This document shows positions 17,082 through 25,002 of a stretch of 37,053 nucleotides of DNA, one piece after another. Numbering within the stretch: the stretch's first letter is position 1; each line of letters begins with the position of its first letter. The notes below the pieces were generated by a model. It ran no database searches. It saw nothing but the letters and a program-made list of their open reading frames with translations, and was not told the DNA's origin. The stretch comes from an uncultured Chryseobacterium sp. (GTDB taxonomy: Bacteria > Bacteroidota > Bacteroidia > Flavobacteriales > Weeksellaceae), in the NCBI RefSeq assembly GCF_913776365.1, contig NZ_CAJYMO010000218.1, positions 1 through 37,053 of the forward strand, given 5' to 3'. A program made the translations under genes and the position numbers.

Positions 17082-17089
17082 CAAAAATA
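17082..17089 (-). promoter_or_regulatory. -7 element of the HD-lpxD-lpxC/fabZ-lpxA-efp unit
   Basis: The minus strand reads TATTTTTG, matching TAnnTTTG, 23 bases before the HD-hydrolase ATG. It is the only good box I see before the next terminator at 11671-11702, so it may drive the whole lipid A run. A -33 is not evident. Confidence 0.45.
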
Positions 17090-17335
17090 GGGATTTAAAT
17101 CTGAGTTGCCGCTACTCTTCGATACCGAAAAAGAAAACTTTATATTTCCTGCAGGTACAGGTATTTCCCGTGCATTTTCCCGGCGATGTGATCAACCGGA
17201 AAAAGCCGCAAAAAAAATCATTTGTTTTATGCGGTTTCCATTTAACTAATCTTTAACTTTACCCTTGCCTATTTTGGCAGAATTTAGAGTTAATTGGTCA
17301 GCAATTTGATACCATAACCATGTAAAAAATTAATT

Positions 17336-18880
17336 ATGTCGGAAAAGATATTATGGATAGATGATGAAATAGATTTACTAAAACCTCATATCGTATTCTT
17401 AGAAAAGAAAGGCTATCATGTAACGCCTGTCAATAACGTGAATGAAGCCCTTGAACTGATGGATTCGGAAAAATTCGCACTCACGCTGATTGACGAAAAC
17501 ATGCCGGGGATTTCAGGCCTTGAGGCAATTCCTATGATCAAGGAAAAAGACAATGCCCTCAAAATTGTGATGGTGACCAAAAGTGAAGAGGAGCACATCA
17601 TGGAAGAAGCCATCGGCTCCCAGATTGCCGATTACATCCTGAAGCCTGTAAACCCGAACCAGATTCTCCTGTCGCTGAAGAAAAACCTTCAGGAAGACAA
17701 CCTGGTGGAACAGAAAACCATCCTTCAGTACCAGCAGGAATTCCGGAACCTTTCCATGGAACTTTCTTATCTGAGGACGTACCAGGAGTGGGCAGAATAT
17801 TATAAAAAAATCCTGAACTGGGAGATCAAGTTCGATAAGGTAACGGACAATGAATTTGCCGACCTCCTCCAGTCGCAGAAAGAAGAAGCCAACATCCAGT
17901 TTGCCAAATTCATCGAAAACAATTATGAGGACTGGCTGAATGATTCTGACAAGCCTATGATGAGCCACACGCTTTTCAAAGAGAAAATAAAGCCTGAAGT
18001 GGAAAAAGAAAAAGTTCTGCTTCTGATGATCGATAATTTACGGTATGACCAATGGAAAGTCATCGAGCCGCTTTTTACAAAATATTACAACAAGGTTTCG
18101 GAAGATTACTATTACAGCATCCTTCCCACCGCGACACAATATGCGAGAAACTCGTTTTTTGCAGGCCTGATGCCTTCTGAGATTGAAAAGCGCTTCCCGA
18201 ACAAATGGTTCAATGACAATGAAGAAGGCAATAAGAACGAATATGAGCGTGATTTCCTGGAAGACCAGATGAAAAGGATCGGACTGGGATCAAAATCAAT
18301 GAAATACCTGAAAGTCCTGAACGCTGATTTTGAGCGTAAAATTTATGATGACTTTAACCAGCATAAGAACAACGACCTGCTGGTCGTAGTCTATAATTTC
18401 ATTGATATCCTGTCCCATGCTAAAACGGACAATCATATTGTGGATCAGCTGATCCGTGATGATAAAACGTTCCGTTCCCTTACCCTGAACTGGTTTGAAA
18501 ACTCTTCACTGATCAAGATGATCAAAACGGCTGCTGAAAACGGATTCAAGCTGATCATTACCACCGATCACGGAACGGTTTATGTGAAAAAACCGAGCAA
18601 AGTGGTGGGCGACAGGGAGACTTCCACGAACATCCGTTATAAAACAGGAAAAAGCCTTACCTATGATGACCGTGACGTATGGGCCGTTACCAACCCGGAA
18701 AAGCTGTTTTTACCAAAAGGAAACCTGAGTTCCAAATATATTTTTGCAAAAAACAACACGTTTCTGGCTTATCCTAAAAATTATAATCATTTCGTGAACT
18801 ATTATAAAGAAACCTACCAGCATGGCGGAATTTCACTGGAAGAGTGCATTATTCCGATCAGCATCCTGGAGCCGAAATAA
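17336..18880 (+). CDS. porX: PorX: response regulator with PglZ/alkaline-phosphatase-like output domain
   Basis: PorX partners the sensor kinase PorY and controls T9SS genes in Bacteroidota. The 514 residues begin with a receiver domain: acidic pair D9-D10, phospho-acceptor D53 in LTLIDENMPG, and K103 in ILKPVNP. A helical linker (120-220) follows, then a PglZ domain of the alkaline-phosphatase superfamily: LLLMIDNLRYDQW (D233), the threonine-bearing ILPTATQYARNS (T265/T267), D357 and H361 in FIDILSHAK, and TTDHGTVY (D411, H412). All metal-binding candidates are present, so nucleotide phosphodiesterase-type activity, reported for PorX homologues, is plausible. It is monocistronic with a strong terminator and diverges from the HD gene. 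Confidence 0.95.
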   Translation: MSEKILWIDDEIDLLKPHIVFLEKKGYHVTPVNNVNEALELMDSEKFALTLIDENMPGISGLEAIPMIKEKDNALKIVMVTKSEEEHIMEEAIGSQIADYILKPVNPNQILLSLKKNLQEDNLVEQKTILQYQQEFRNLSMELSYLRTYQEWAEYYKKILNWEIKFDKVTDNEFADLLQSQKEEANIQFAKFIENNYEDWLNDSDKPMMSHTLFKEKIKPEVEKEKVLLLMIDNLRYDQWKVIEPLFTKYYNKVSEDYYYSILPTATQYARNSFFAGLMPSEIEKRFPNKWFNDNEEGNKNEYERDFLEDQMKRIGLGSKSMKYLKVLNADFERKIYDDFNQHKNNDLLVVVYNFIDILSHAKTDNHIVDQLIRDDKTFRSLTLNWFENSSLIKMIKTAAENGFKLIITTDHGTVYVKKPSKVVGDRETSTNIRYKTGKSLTYDDRDVWAVTNPEKLFLPKGNLSSKYIFAKNNTFLAYPKNYNHFVNYYKETYQHGGISLEECIIPISILEPK

Positions 18881-18902
18881 ATCCAGGAGCGGGTGCAAGA
18901 TG

Positions 18903-18946
18903 AAGGCGCGGAAAAAATCTGTAGATTTTTTCCGCGCCTTTTGTTA
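18903..18946 (+). terminator. Strong intrinsic terminator after porX
   Basis: A 17-bp perfect stem, AAGGCGCGGAAAAAATC (18903-18919) with GATTTTTTCCGCGCCTT (18924-18940), has a TGTA loop and a T-rich tail. It lies 23 bases after the porX stop and only 17 bases before the xth start. Confidence 0.93.
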
Positions 18947-18952
18947 TTTTTG
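18945..18952 (+). promoter_or_regulatory. Possible -7 element of xth inside the terminator tail
   Basis: TATTTTTG fits TAnnTTTG but consists of the T-rich tail of the porX terminator and ends only five bases before the xth ATG. If real, xth would be nearly leaderless. No -33 TTG is placed correctly. Confidence 0.3.
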
Positions 18953-18956
18953 AGGA

Positions 18957-19721
18957 ATGAAACTTATTACTTACAACGTAAACGGAATCCGTGCCGCTTT
19001 TACCAAAGATTTTTTAGGATGGCTGAAGACAGCAGACCCCGATGTGATCTGTATCCAGGAAAGCAAAGCCGGAAACGATCAGATCGATATTGAAAGTCTT
19101 GAAAAACTGGGCTATCACAGCTATTGGCATTCAGCAGTGAGAAAAGGATACAGCGGTGTAGGCATTGCTTCGAAAATAAAGCCCCATCATGTGGAATTCG
19201 GTTGCGGTATTGAAAGCTATGATTGCGAGGGAAGGATTATCCGTGCGGATTTTGATGGTTTTTCAGCCATTTCCGTCTATGTGCCTTCGGCTTCCAATAT
19301 TGAGAGGCTGGAATTTAAAATGGAATTCTGCCGCGATTTTCTGGAGTATATCAAAAATCTGAAAAAAGAAGTACCGAACCTTATTATTTCAGGGGATTTC
19401 AATATCTGCCATGAAGCGATTGACATCCATGATCCGGTACGGCTGAAAAATGTCTCGGGATTTCTTCCCATGGAAAGGGAATGGATGACGGATTTCATCA
19501 ATGAATGTGAACTGATCGACAGTTTCCGCTACTTTAATCATGAGCCTGACCATTATACCTGGTGGAGCTACCGGCAGAATGCCCGCGCCAAGAACAAAGG
19601 ATGGAGGCTGGATTATAATTTTACATCATACAGCCTGAAAGACCGGCTGTCCAGAGCTGTTATTCTTAAAGAAGCAGCCCATTCGGACCATTGCCCTGCC
19701 CTGGTGGAACTTGACCTTTAA
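18957..19721 (+). CDS. xth: Exodeoxyribonuclease III (AP endonuclease)
   Basis: ExoIII cleaves at abasic sites and trims 3' ends in base-excision repair. The 254 residues show the EEP-family core: MKLITYNVNGIRAA (N7), IQESKAG with metal-binding E35, SGDFNICHEAID (D and N of the GDxN motif), and AAHSDHCPALVEL with the catalytic D-H pair. The ATG at 18957 gives the standard N-terminus exactly. It lies directly after the porX terminator, so it either has its own very close promoter or depends on read-through. Either could apply. Confidence 0.96.
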   Translation: MKLITYNVNGIRAAFTKDFLGWLKTADPDVICIQESKAGNDQIDIESLEKLGYHSYWHSAVRKGYSGVGIASKIKPHHVEFGCGIESYDCEGRIIRADFDGFSAISVYVPSASNIERLEFKMEFCRDFLEYIKNLKKEVPNLIISGDFNICHEAIDIHDPVRLKNVSGFLPMEREWMTDFINECELIDSFRYFNHEPDHYTWWSYRQNARAKNKGWRLDYNFTSYSLKDRLSRAVILKEAAHSDHCPALVELDL

Positions 19722-19731
19722 AAATAAAAAG

Positions 19732-19755
19732 AGCCAGCAATATGCTGGCTTATTT
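19732..19755. terminator. Bidirectional terminator between xth and the RlpA-like gene
   Basis: AGCCAGCA (19732-19739) pairs with TGCTGGCT (19743-19750) around a 3-base loop. There is T-rich sequence on the plus side (TATTTGTTTC) and A-rich upstream (TTTTTATTTTT on the minus strand). The flanking genes converge. Confidence 0.85.
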
Positions 19756-19776
19756 GTTTCAGGTGATACCGGAAAA

Positions 19777-20148
19777 TTAATTGACTACTTCATATTCCAC
19801 CGGAATGGTTCCGCTGCCGGGAGTCCCGATTTCATCAAAGGCAGCTTTAGACATATCCAGGGCTCTTGATGAGTGGTAAGGTCCCCTGTCATTAATTTTT
19901 ACAATGACTTCTTTACCGTTTTTCAGGTTGGTCACTTTAATATTTGTGCCGAAAGGAAGGCTTCTGTTGGCCGCAGTAAATTTTTTATTGTCGAAAATCT
20001 CTCCGCTGGCTGTTTTTTTACCGTTGAACTTGTTATGATAATAGGATGCGTAACTTGTCTTTGCTGCCTCAGCGGTATTGTTTTTGAAAGAATAAATACC
20101 AAAGGCTGAAATGATCATTATGAGTAGAAGAATATATCTTTTTATCAT
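19777..20148 (-). CDS. RlpA-like double-psi beta-barrel protein, catalytic-position His replaced by Asn
   Basis: The 123-residue protein has an N-terminal signal or anchor helix (KRYILLLIMIISAFGIYSF, no lipobox cysteine). It then has a complete RlpA/DPBB domain: TSYASYYHNKFNGKKTASGE (31-50), IFDNKKFTAANRSLPFGTNIKVTNLKNGKEV, and INDRGPYHSSRALDMSKAAF. RlpA is a lytic transglycosylase of septal peptidoglycan in Pseudomonas. There an aspartate (here D53) and a histidine in TAAH are required. Here the latter reads TAAN (N61), so activity is uncertain. There is no SPOR domain. It is expressed from its own promoter region at 20175 and is a single-gene unit. Confidence 0.88.
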   Translation of the reverse strand: MIKRYILLLIMIISAFGIYSFKNNTAEAAKTSYASYYHNKFNGKKTASGEIFDNKKFTAANRSLPFGTNIKVTNLKNGKEVIVKINDRGPYHSSRALDMSKAAFDEIGTPGSGTIPVEYEVVN

Positions 20149-20174
20149 GTTGAATATTTAAAAATTTTACCGGA

Positions 20175-20182
20175 CAAATGTA
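20175..20182 (-). promoter_or_regulatory. -7 element of the RlpA-like gene
   Basis: The minus strand reads TACATTTG, 27 bases before the ATG. The same octamer stands before thyA and the effector gene. The -33 position is not clear. Confidence 0.5.
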
Positions 20183-20608
20183 TCAGGAAACTTTAATCCA
20201 GCCTATTCCATATGTTAACGCATGTTAATTAAAACTTAAATTTTTGTTAAATTTAAATATAAAACAATGATTACCAATGATATAAACTATACCGTTAATA
20301 AATGTTAAAATCAGATTATAAAAGTTAACGAAATTAACAAATTTTCAAAAACTTCATTTTTTTCAACAAAACCTACTACTGAAAGTCAACCAGTTACATT
20401 CCAGCAGGTTATCAAAAGCCTTATTTCTTTATCTTATAAAAATCTCAATTTGTTAAAATGTAAAGGATTAATAATTCTCCTCTACATGCAGTTGCCAGGG
20501 AATTGCAGCTTTATATTGTATTATCCTGCCCTGTAAAAATTAAGATGAAGCACCAGTTTTTGATAGTAAAATACCTATTTGTGCAGCCATACGCTGGCAG
20601 TCAATCAT

Positions 20609-20641
20609 AAAAAAACCGGTGAAATCATCACCGGTTTTTTT
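20609..20641 (-). terminator. Intrinsic terminator of rimO
   Basis: ACCGGTGA (20615-20622) pairs with TCACCGGT (20628-20635), with a 5-base loop and A6/T6 flanks that give a T tail for minus-strand transcripts. Confidence 0.9.
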
Positions 20642-20657
20642 TATTGTGGTTCCATTG

Positions 20658-21959
20658 TTATATCAGTTCGCCATAAAGATCGAATTCTTCTGCAGAAGTA
20701 ATTCGTACATGGGCAAAATCGCCGATAGAGATATAGGTATCTTCTGCGGATACCAGTACGGTATTGTCTACATCCGGGGAATCATACTCCGTCCTGCCGA
20801 TAAAATAATTTCCTTCCTTCCGGTCGAAAATACATTTAAACGTACGCCCGATCTTTTCCTGGTTTTTCTCCCACGAAATCTGCGACTGTATTTCCATGAT
20901 TTCCTCTACCCTCGCTTCCTTCACTTCCTGCGGGATATCGTCTTCCAGCACATATGCTCCGGTATTTTCTTCATGGGAATAGGTAAAACATCCCAGACGG
21001 TCAAACTTCTGTTCTCTTACCCAGTCTTTAAGTTCCTGGAAGATTTCTTCGGTTTCCCCGGGATAGCCTACGATCAGAGTCGTCCGGATGGCCATATCAG
21101 GAACTTTTTCCCTGAATTTAGCCAGCAGGGCATCCGTCTTTTCATGGGTAGTTCCCCGCTTCATCGATTTCAATAGTTCTGAATTGATGTGCTGCAGAGG
21201 AATATCAATGTAATTGCAGACTTTCGGCTCTTCTCTGATGATATCGAGGACATCTTCCGGAAAACCGCTTGGGAAAGCATAATGCAGCCGGATCCATTCG
21301 ATTCCTTCTACCTTCACCAGCTCTTTCAATAAATCTCCGAGGGCACGTCTTTTGTAAATATCCAATCCGTAGTACGTAAGGTCCTGGGCAATAAGGATCA
21401 GTTCCTTGGTGCCTTTTTTTGCCAGCTTCTGTGCTTCCGTCACCAGTTTCTCGATGGGAGTGGAAAGGTGCTTTCCTCTCATCAGCGGGATGGCGCAAAA
21501 GGAACAGGGCCTGTCGCAGCCTTCAGAAATTTTAAGGTAGGCATAATGCTTAGGCGTGGTGGTTAATCTTTCTCCTACCAGCTCATGCTTGTAATCTGCG
21601 CCGAGGTGTTTTAATAAAACAGGAAGATCGCGGGTTCCGAAATATTGGTCTACATCCGGAATTTCGCGGATGAGATCCGGCTTATATCTTTCGGACAAAC
21701 AGCCGGTAACGAAAACTTTTTCCACCTCACCCCTGTTTTTGGCTTCCACATAATCAAGAATCGTGTTGATGGATTCTTCTTTGGCATTATCGATAAATCC
21801 GCAGGTGTTAATAACTACAATATCGCCTCTGTCTTCATGTACCACTTCTTTGCCGTTGGCTTTCAGCTGGCTCATAAGGACTTCGGAATCGTATACATTC
21901 TTGGAACAGCCAAGGGTTACTACATTTATTTTCTTTTTACCTACAGATTTTGTGCGCAT
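20658..21959 (-). CDS. rimO: Ribosomal protein S12 methylthiotransferase RimO
   Basis: RimO is a radical-SAM enzyme that adds a methylthio group to the conserved aspartate of ribosomal protein S12. From ATG 21959 it has 433 residues: the N-terminal MTTase domain with cluster ligands C18 (LGCSKN), C53 (NTCGF) and C87 (TGCLSERY), the radical-SAM triad C148-C152-C155 in GCDRPCSFCAIP, and a C-terminal TRAM domain from about residue 360. A TTG start at 21989 would add ten residues, but MRTKSVGKKKINVVTLGC is the better start. It lies beyond the rfbC terminator and is not part of the glycan operon. Confidence 0.96.
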   Translation of the reverse strand: MRTKSVGKKKINVVTLGCSKNVYDSEVLMSQLKANGKEVVHEDRGDIVVINTCGFIDNAKEESINTILDYVEAKNRGEVEKVFVTGCLSERYKPDLIREIPDVDQYFGTRDLPVLLKHLGADYKHELVGERLTTTPKHYAYLKISEGCDRPCSFCAIPLMRGKHLSTPIEKLVTEAQKLAKKGTKELILIAQDLTYYGLDIYKRRALGDLLKELVKVEGIEWIRLHYAFPSGFPEDVLDIIREEPKVCNYIDIPLQHINSELLKSMKRGTTHEKTDALLAKFREKVPDMAIRTTLIVGYPGETEEIFQELKDWVREQKFDRLGCFTYSHEENTGAYVLEDDIPQEVKEARVEEIMEIQSQISWEKNQEKIGRTFKCIFDRKEGNYFIGRTEYDSPDVDNTVLVSAEDTYISIGDFAHVRITSAEEFDLYGELI

Positions 21960-22009
21960 CTTTTTGATTTTGAGTCTGCAAAGATACAAAATATCGGAGA
22001 GTATGGATT

Positions 22010-22039
22010 AAAAAATAAAAGCCACTTTAATAAAGTGAC
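22010..22039 (-). terminator. Terminator between rfbC and rimO
   Basis: On the minus strand GTCACTTTATTAAAGTGGC forms a short stem (arms 22021-22028 and 22032-22039) followed by TTTTATTTTTT. The stem is only six to eight pairs with a mismatch, but the tail is strong and it lies 15 bases after the rfbC stop, closing the polysaccharide operon. Confidence 0.7.
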
Positions 22040-22054
22040 TTTCAGTGCGGTATT

Positions 22055-22600
22055 TTAAAAATTCTTTTCTTTGAAACCCGGTGCATGCTCATCTTTTTCG
22101 GAGAGTATGGCGTCACCGTCAGCAATCTTCCAGTCGATATTCAGATCCGGATCATTGTATTTTACGCTGCCTTCCGATTCTTTGCTGTAGAAATTATCAC
22201 ACTTATAGGCGAAGACGGCCGTTTCGCTGAGTACTGAAAATCCGTGTCCGAAACCTCTCGGAATATACAGCTGGGTCTTGTTTTCTGCTGTCAGCTCAAT
22301 TCCGAACCATTGTCCGAAAGTTGGGGAATCTTCCCTGAGGTCTACCGCCACATCCCAGACTTTGCCTTCCAGGCAGGAAACGAGCTTGGCCTGTGCATGC
22401 TCTCCTTTCTGAAGATGCAGCCCCCTGAGGACACCATAAGAGGACTTTGAGATATTATCCTGAACGAAGTGCCCGTTCATCCCGGTGAGTTCTTCAAACT
22501 TTTTTTCATTGAATTTTTCAAAAAAATACCCTCTTTCGTCTTCAAAAACGGTAGGTTCAATAATGTAGCAGTCTTTTAAAGGGGTTTCTTTTATTTTCAT
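22055..22600 (-). CDS. rfbC: dTDP-4-dehydrorhamnose 3,5-epimerase
   Basis: RfbC/RmlC inverts C3 and C5 of dTDP-4-keto-6-deoxyglucose on the way to dTDP-rhamnose. The 181-residue length is normal. Seen: the cupin core, GVLRGLHLQ with catalytic H62, AVDLREDSPTFGQW, LYIPRGFGHGFSVLS and YKCDNFYS with the active-site tyrosine. It is the last gene of the leftward glycan locus, 26 bases after the short initiating-transferase gene. rmlA, rmlB and rmlD are not in this window, so the rest of the pathway must be elsewhere or beyond the edge. Confidence 0.96.
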   Translation of the reverse strand: MKIKETPLKDCYIIEPTVFEDERGYFFEKFNEKKFEELTGMNGHFVQDNISKSSYGVLRGLHLQKGEHAQAKLVSCLEGKVWDVAVDLREDSPTFGQWFGIELTAENKTQLYIPRGFGHGFSVLSETAVFAYKCDNFYSKESEGSVKYNDPDLNIDWKIADGDAILSEKDEHAPGFKEKNF

Positions 22601-22626
22601 TGGTATAATTGATCTTTATTTATTAT

Positions 22627-23199
22627 TTATTTAAAAAAAATTCTGAGAACGGTACGCATCAAAATTTTCATATCGCCTGAAAATGACATATTTTCCAGGT
22701 ACTGAAGGTTCATTTTTATCTTATCGGGAAATACCACTTCATCATTGTATTGCAGGGGATTTTTCTGAGCCTTAAGAATTTCCTCTTCGTTGCTGTATTT
22801 GATACTGGCTTCGGAGGTAATCCCCGGTCTCAGCTGCAAGACATTACGGTCTTTCCCGCTCAGCCGGTCATAATACCCTTCAACATCCGGACGGGGCCCT
22901 ACGAAACTCATATCCCCTTTCAGGATATTAAAGAGCTGTGGCAATTCATCCAATTTAAATTTTCTGAAAAAAGCTCCTGTTCCAGAACATTCTGCTTCCC
23001 GGCTTTTTATTGTCCTGAATTTATAAATGGTAAACATTTCTCCGGACCGCCCGACCCTTTTCTGAAAGAATATTCCACATGAACGGGTATCTGCTGCTGC
23101 AACGGCAAGCAACAGGATCATTACAGGCAGCAGCAATACAATCAAAACGATTGCCAGGATGCTGTCGAAAACAAATTTCCAATGCCTGTAATGATTCAT
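22627..23199 (-). CDS. PglC-type initiating sugar-phosphate transferase
   Basis: This monotopic phosphoglycosyl transferase should move a sugar-1-phosphate from a UDP-sugar to undecaprenyl phosphate. The 190 residues include a re-entrant membrane helix (about 10-36: FDSILAIVLIVLLLPVMILLL), FQKRVGRSGEMFTIYKFRT, the catalytic acidic pair in KLDELPQLFNILKGDMSFVGPRP, and the family ending. It follows the DegT aminotransferase by eight bases. The aminotransferase/PglC pairing suggests a 4-amino-sugar donor such as UDP-bacillosamine-type, but the donor is inferred. A second such enzyme is encoded at 26857-27477. Confidence 0.92.
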   Translation of the reverse strand: MNHYRHWKFVFDSILAIVLIVLLLPVMILLLAVAAADTRSCGIFFQKRVGRSGEMFTIYKFRTIKSREAECSGTGAFFRKFKLDELPQLFNILKGDMSFVGPRPDVEGYYDRLSGKDRNVLQLRPGITSEASIKYSNEEEILKAQKNPLQYNDEVVFPDKIKMNLQYLENMSFSGDMKILMRTVLRIFFK

Positions 23200-23207
23200 A
23201 GTACGGC

Positions 23208-24347
23208 TTATTTTTCAAAGAAGCGGTTAACGGCTTCTGCAATTCTCTTTTTCTCCTCTTCCGTAAGATTGGATCCTGACGGAAGACACAGGCCATCATC
23301 GAATAATTTCTCAGATACCCCATTGCCGTAAAAAGGTGCATTTTCAAAAACCGGCTGCAGGTGCATCGGTTTCCAAAGCGGCCTGGACTCAATATTATCC
23401 TCCAGAAAAGCCATTCTCAGCTCTTCCCTTGTTTTGCCTGTTATTTCAGGATCAATAATAATTGCCGAAAGCCAGTGATTGGAATAGAAATCCGCGGAAG
23501 GCTCGGAGAATACCGTTACCCCCGGCATGTTCGCGAACAGATCAGTATAAAACTGCTGCATCTTCCTCCTTGCTTCCACCCGGCTGTCCAGCACTTCCAT
23601 CTGCCCTCTTCCGATTCCTGCAACGATGTTGCTCATCCTGTAATTGAACCCGATCTGAGAGTGCTGATAATGAGGCGCATTATCTCTCGCCTGAGTAGAA
23701 AGGAAGACGGTCTGGTCTTTGTCTTCCTGTGTGCGGCAGGCCATTGCACCGCCGCCTGAAGTGGTGATGATCTTATTGCCGTTGAAACTTAAAATCCCGA
23801 AACGGCCGAAAGTTCCGCAGGGCCTGTTTTTATATGTTGATCCCAGTGCCTCGGCAGCATCTTCAATGAGGTCTATTTCAAATTCATGGGCTATGGAAAG
23901 AATTTCATCCATTTTGGCCGGCATTCCGTAGAGATGGACCACAATAATGGCCTTGGGTTTCTTACCTTTCCTTATTCGGTCTTCAACGGCTTCCCTCAGT
24001 TTTTCAGGGCACATGTTCCAGGTCTCCGGCTCACTGTCTACAAATACAGGGGTTGCCCCGCAGTAAGCGATGGGATTGGCCGAAGCGGAAAACGTCATTG
24101 ACTGGCAGATGACCTCATCGCCGTATTCTACTCCACACTGGACCAACGCCAGGTGAAGCGCTGCCGTTCCTGCGGATAAAGCCGCCACCCGGGTTCCGTT
24201 TCCCAGGAATTTTTCAAGATCTTCCTCGAAACCGTTCACATTCGGGCCCAGCGGGGCCACCCAGTTTTCAGCAAAAGCTTCCGTGATGTATTTTTGTTCA
24301 TTGCCTCCCATATGTGGTGAGGAGAGCCATATTTTTGGATTATTCAT
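23208..24347 (-). CDS. DegT/DnrJ/EryC1/StrS aminotransferase (PglE-like)
   Basis: This PLP enzyme transfers an amino group to a keto-sugar nucleotide. The 379 residues show SAGTAALHLAL (57-67), DEVICQSMTFSASANPI, IEDAAEALGSTY (162-172), and the PLP-binding lysine K192 in SFNGNKIITTSGGGA. The N-terminus IWLSSPHMGGNEQKYI is that of the PglE/bacillosamine-type aminotransferases, which act at C4 of UDP-4-keto-6-deoxy-GlcNAc. The matching dehydratase (PglF) and acetyltransferase (PglD) are not in this window. Start 24347 overlaps the metallophosphoesterase stop by eight bases, so translation is coupled. Confidence 0.94.
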   Translation of the reverse strand: MNNPKIWLSSPHMGGNEQKYITEAFAENWVAPLGPNVNGFEEDLEKFLGNGTRVAALSAGTAALHLALVQCGVEYGDEVICQSMTFSASANPIAYCGATPVFVDSEPETWNMCPEKLREAVEDRIRKGKKPKAIIVVHLYGMPAKMDEILSIAHEFEIDLIEDAAEALGSTYKNRPCGTFGRFGILSFNGNKIITTSGGGAMACRTQEDKDQTVFLSTQARDNAPHYQHSQIGFNYRMSNIVAGIGRGQMEVLDSRVEARRKMQQFYTDLFANMPGVTVFSEPSADFYSNHWLSAIIIDPEITGKTREELRMAFLEDNIESRPLWKPMHLQPVFENAPFYGNGVSEKLFDDGLCLPSGSNLTEEEKKRIAEAVNRFFEK

Positions 24348-25002
24348 TGACCGTTTTTTTACTTTTATAATAATTTAGGCAGATTTCAGGATATTTCCGG
24401 GCTTCCATTTCAGAAATCACCTTTTGGATATCAAATTCAAAGGATTTACATTCCACCTTATTTGTCTGGGTATCCAGGATAAGATAATTTGCCACATCCA
24501 GCAAAGCCCGGTTCTGGCCTAAGCTTCCTGTATTATAGAGATTTTTGGAACCTACGATGCGATGGTATTGCTGGTGGGAATGCCCTACAACGGTATTATC
24601 TTTAAATTCGCTTTCTTTAATTTCCGTGTCCTGGAAGATATATTTTTCACCGAAAGTATGCATCACTGTGAATGCTCCGGCTGAAGTGTCTTTGGTAAAT
24701 CCGGAAATGAACGGGAGCCAGGCCTTATCGAATCCCGGATAACAGAAATTAAAGAATGACTTTGCTACCTCATTGGATCCGGGATACACACCATTGATAT
24801 AATATTCTTCATGATTTCCCTGCAGGAAAATCCCCGAATCCCTCTTCTGATACAGGAATTCAAGACATTCATTTGTCCACGGACCATAATTCACGATGTC
24901 TCCGTGGCAGATAAACTGATCAAAATTTCCTTTCTCTACCGTAAAGAGTTTTTCCAGCGAAACCAGATTTCCGTGAACATCGCCAAATACCAGTATTTTC
25001 AT
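24340..25002 (-). CDS. Calcineurin-like metallophosphoesterase
   Basis: The 220-residue protein carries the five phosphoesterase blocks: GDVHGN (D8, H10), GDIVNYGP (D35), GNHEE (N63, H64), H115 in VMHTFGEKY, and GHSHQQ (H141, H143). There is no signal peptide, so it is cytosolic. The family includes phosphomonoesterases and phosphodiesterases. Its substrate here is unknown, but a sugar-nucleotide or sugar phosphate is reasonable from its position. It is embedded between an aminotransferase and an epimerase, overlapping both by a few bases (4 with the epimerase, 8 with the aminotransferase), so it belongs to the same pathway. Confidence 0.9.
   Translation of the reverse strand: MKILVFGDVHGNLVSLEKLFTVEKGNFDQFICHGDIVNYGPWTNECLEFLYQKRDSGIFLQGNHEEYYINGVYPGSNEVAKSFFNFCYPGFDKAWLPFISGFTKDTSAGAFTVMHTFGEKYIFQDTEIKESEFKDNTVVGHSHQQYHRIVGSKNLYNTGSLGQNRALLDVANYLILDTQTNKVECKSFEFDIQKVISEMEARKYPEICLNYYKSKKTVNE

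Larger units (their letters stand above)
20149..20657. other. AT-rich intergenic region with clustered GTTAA motifs
   Basis: No gene is visible in these 509 bases. They hold the RlpA-like promoter box at 20175, a cluster of GTTAA motifs (20214, 20224, 20246, 20294, 20304 and 20324, plus an inverted copy at 20333), and the rimO terminator at 20609-20641. Except for the GTTAA cluster I see no ordered repeats and no tRNA. Confidence 0.6.

Noticed and set aside
20380..20600. Possible replication origin in the AT-rich gap
   Set aside because: I found no cluster of DnaA boxes (TTATCCACA) and no dnaA, dnaN or parAB nearby. AT richness alone is not evidence.
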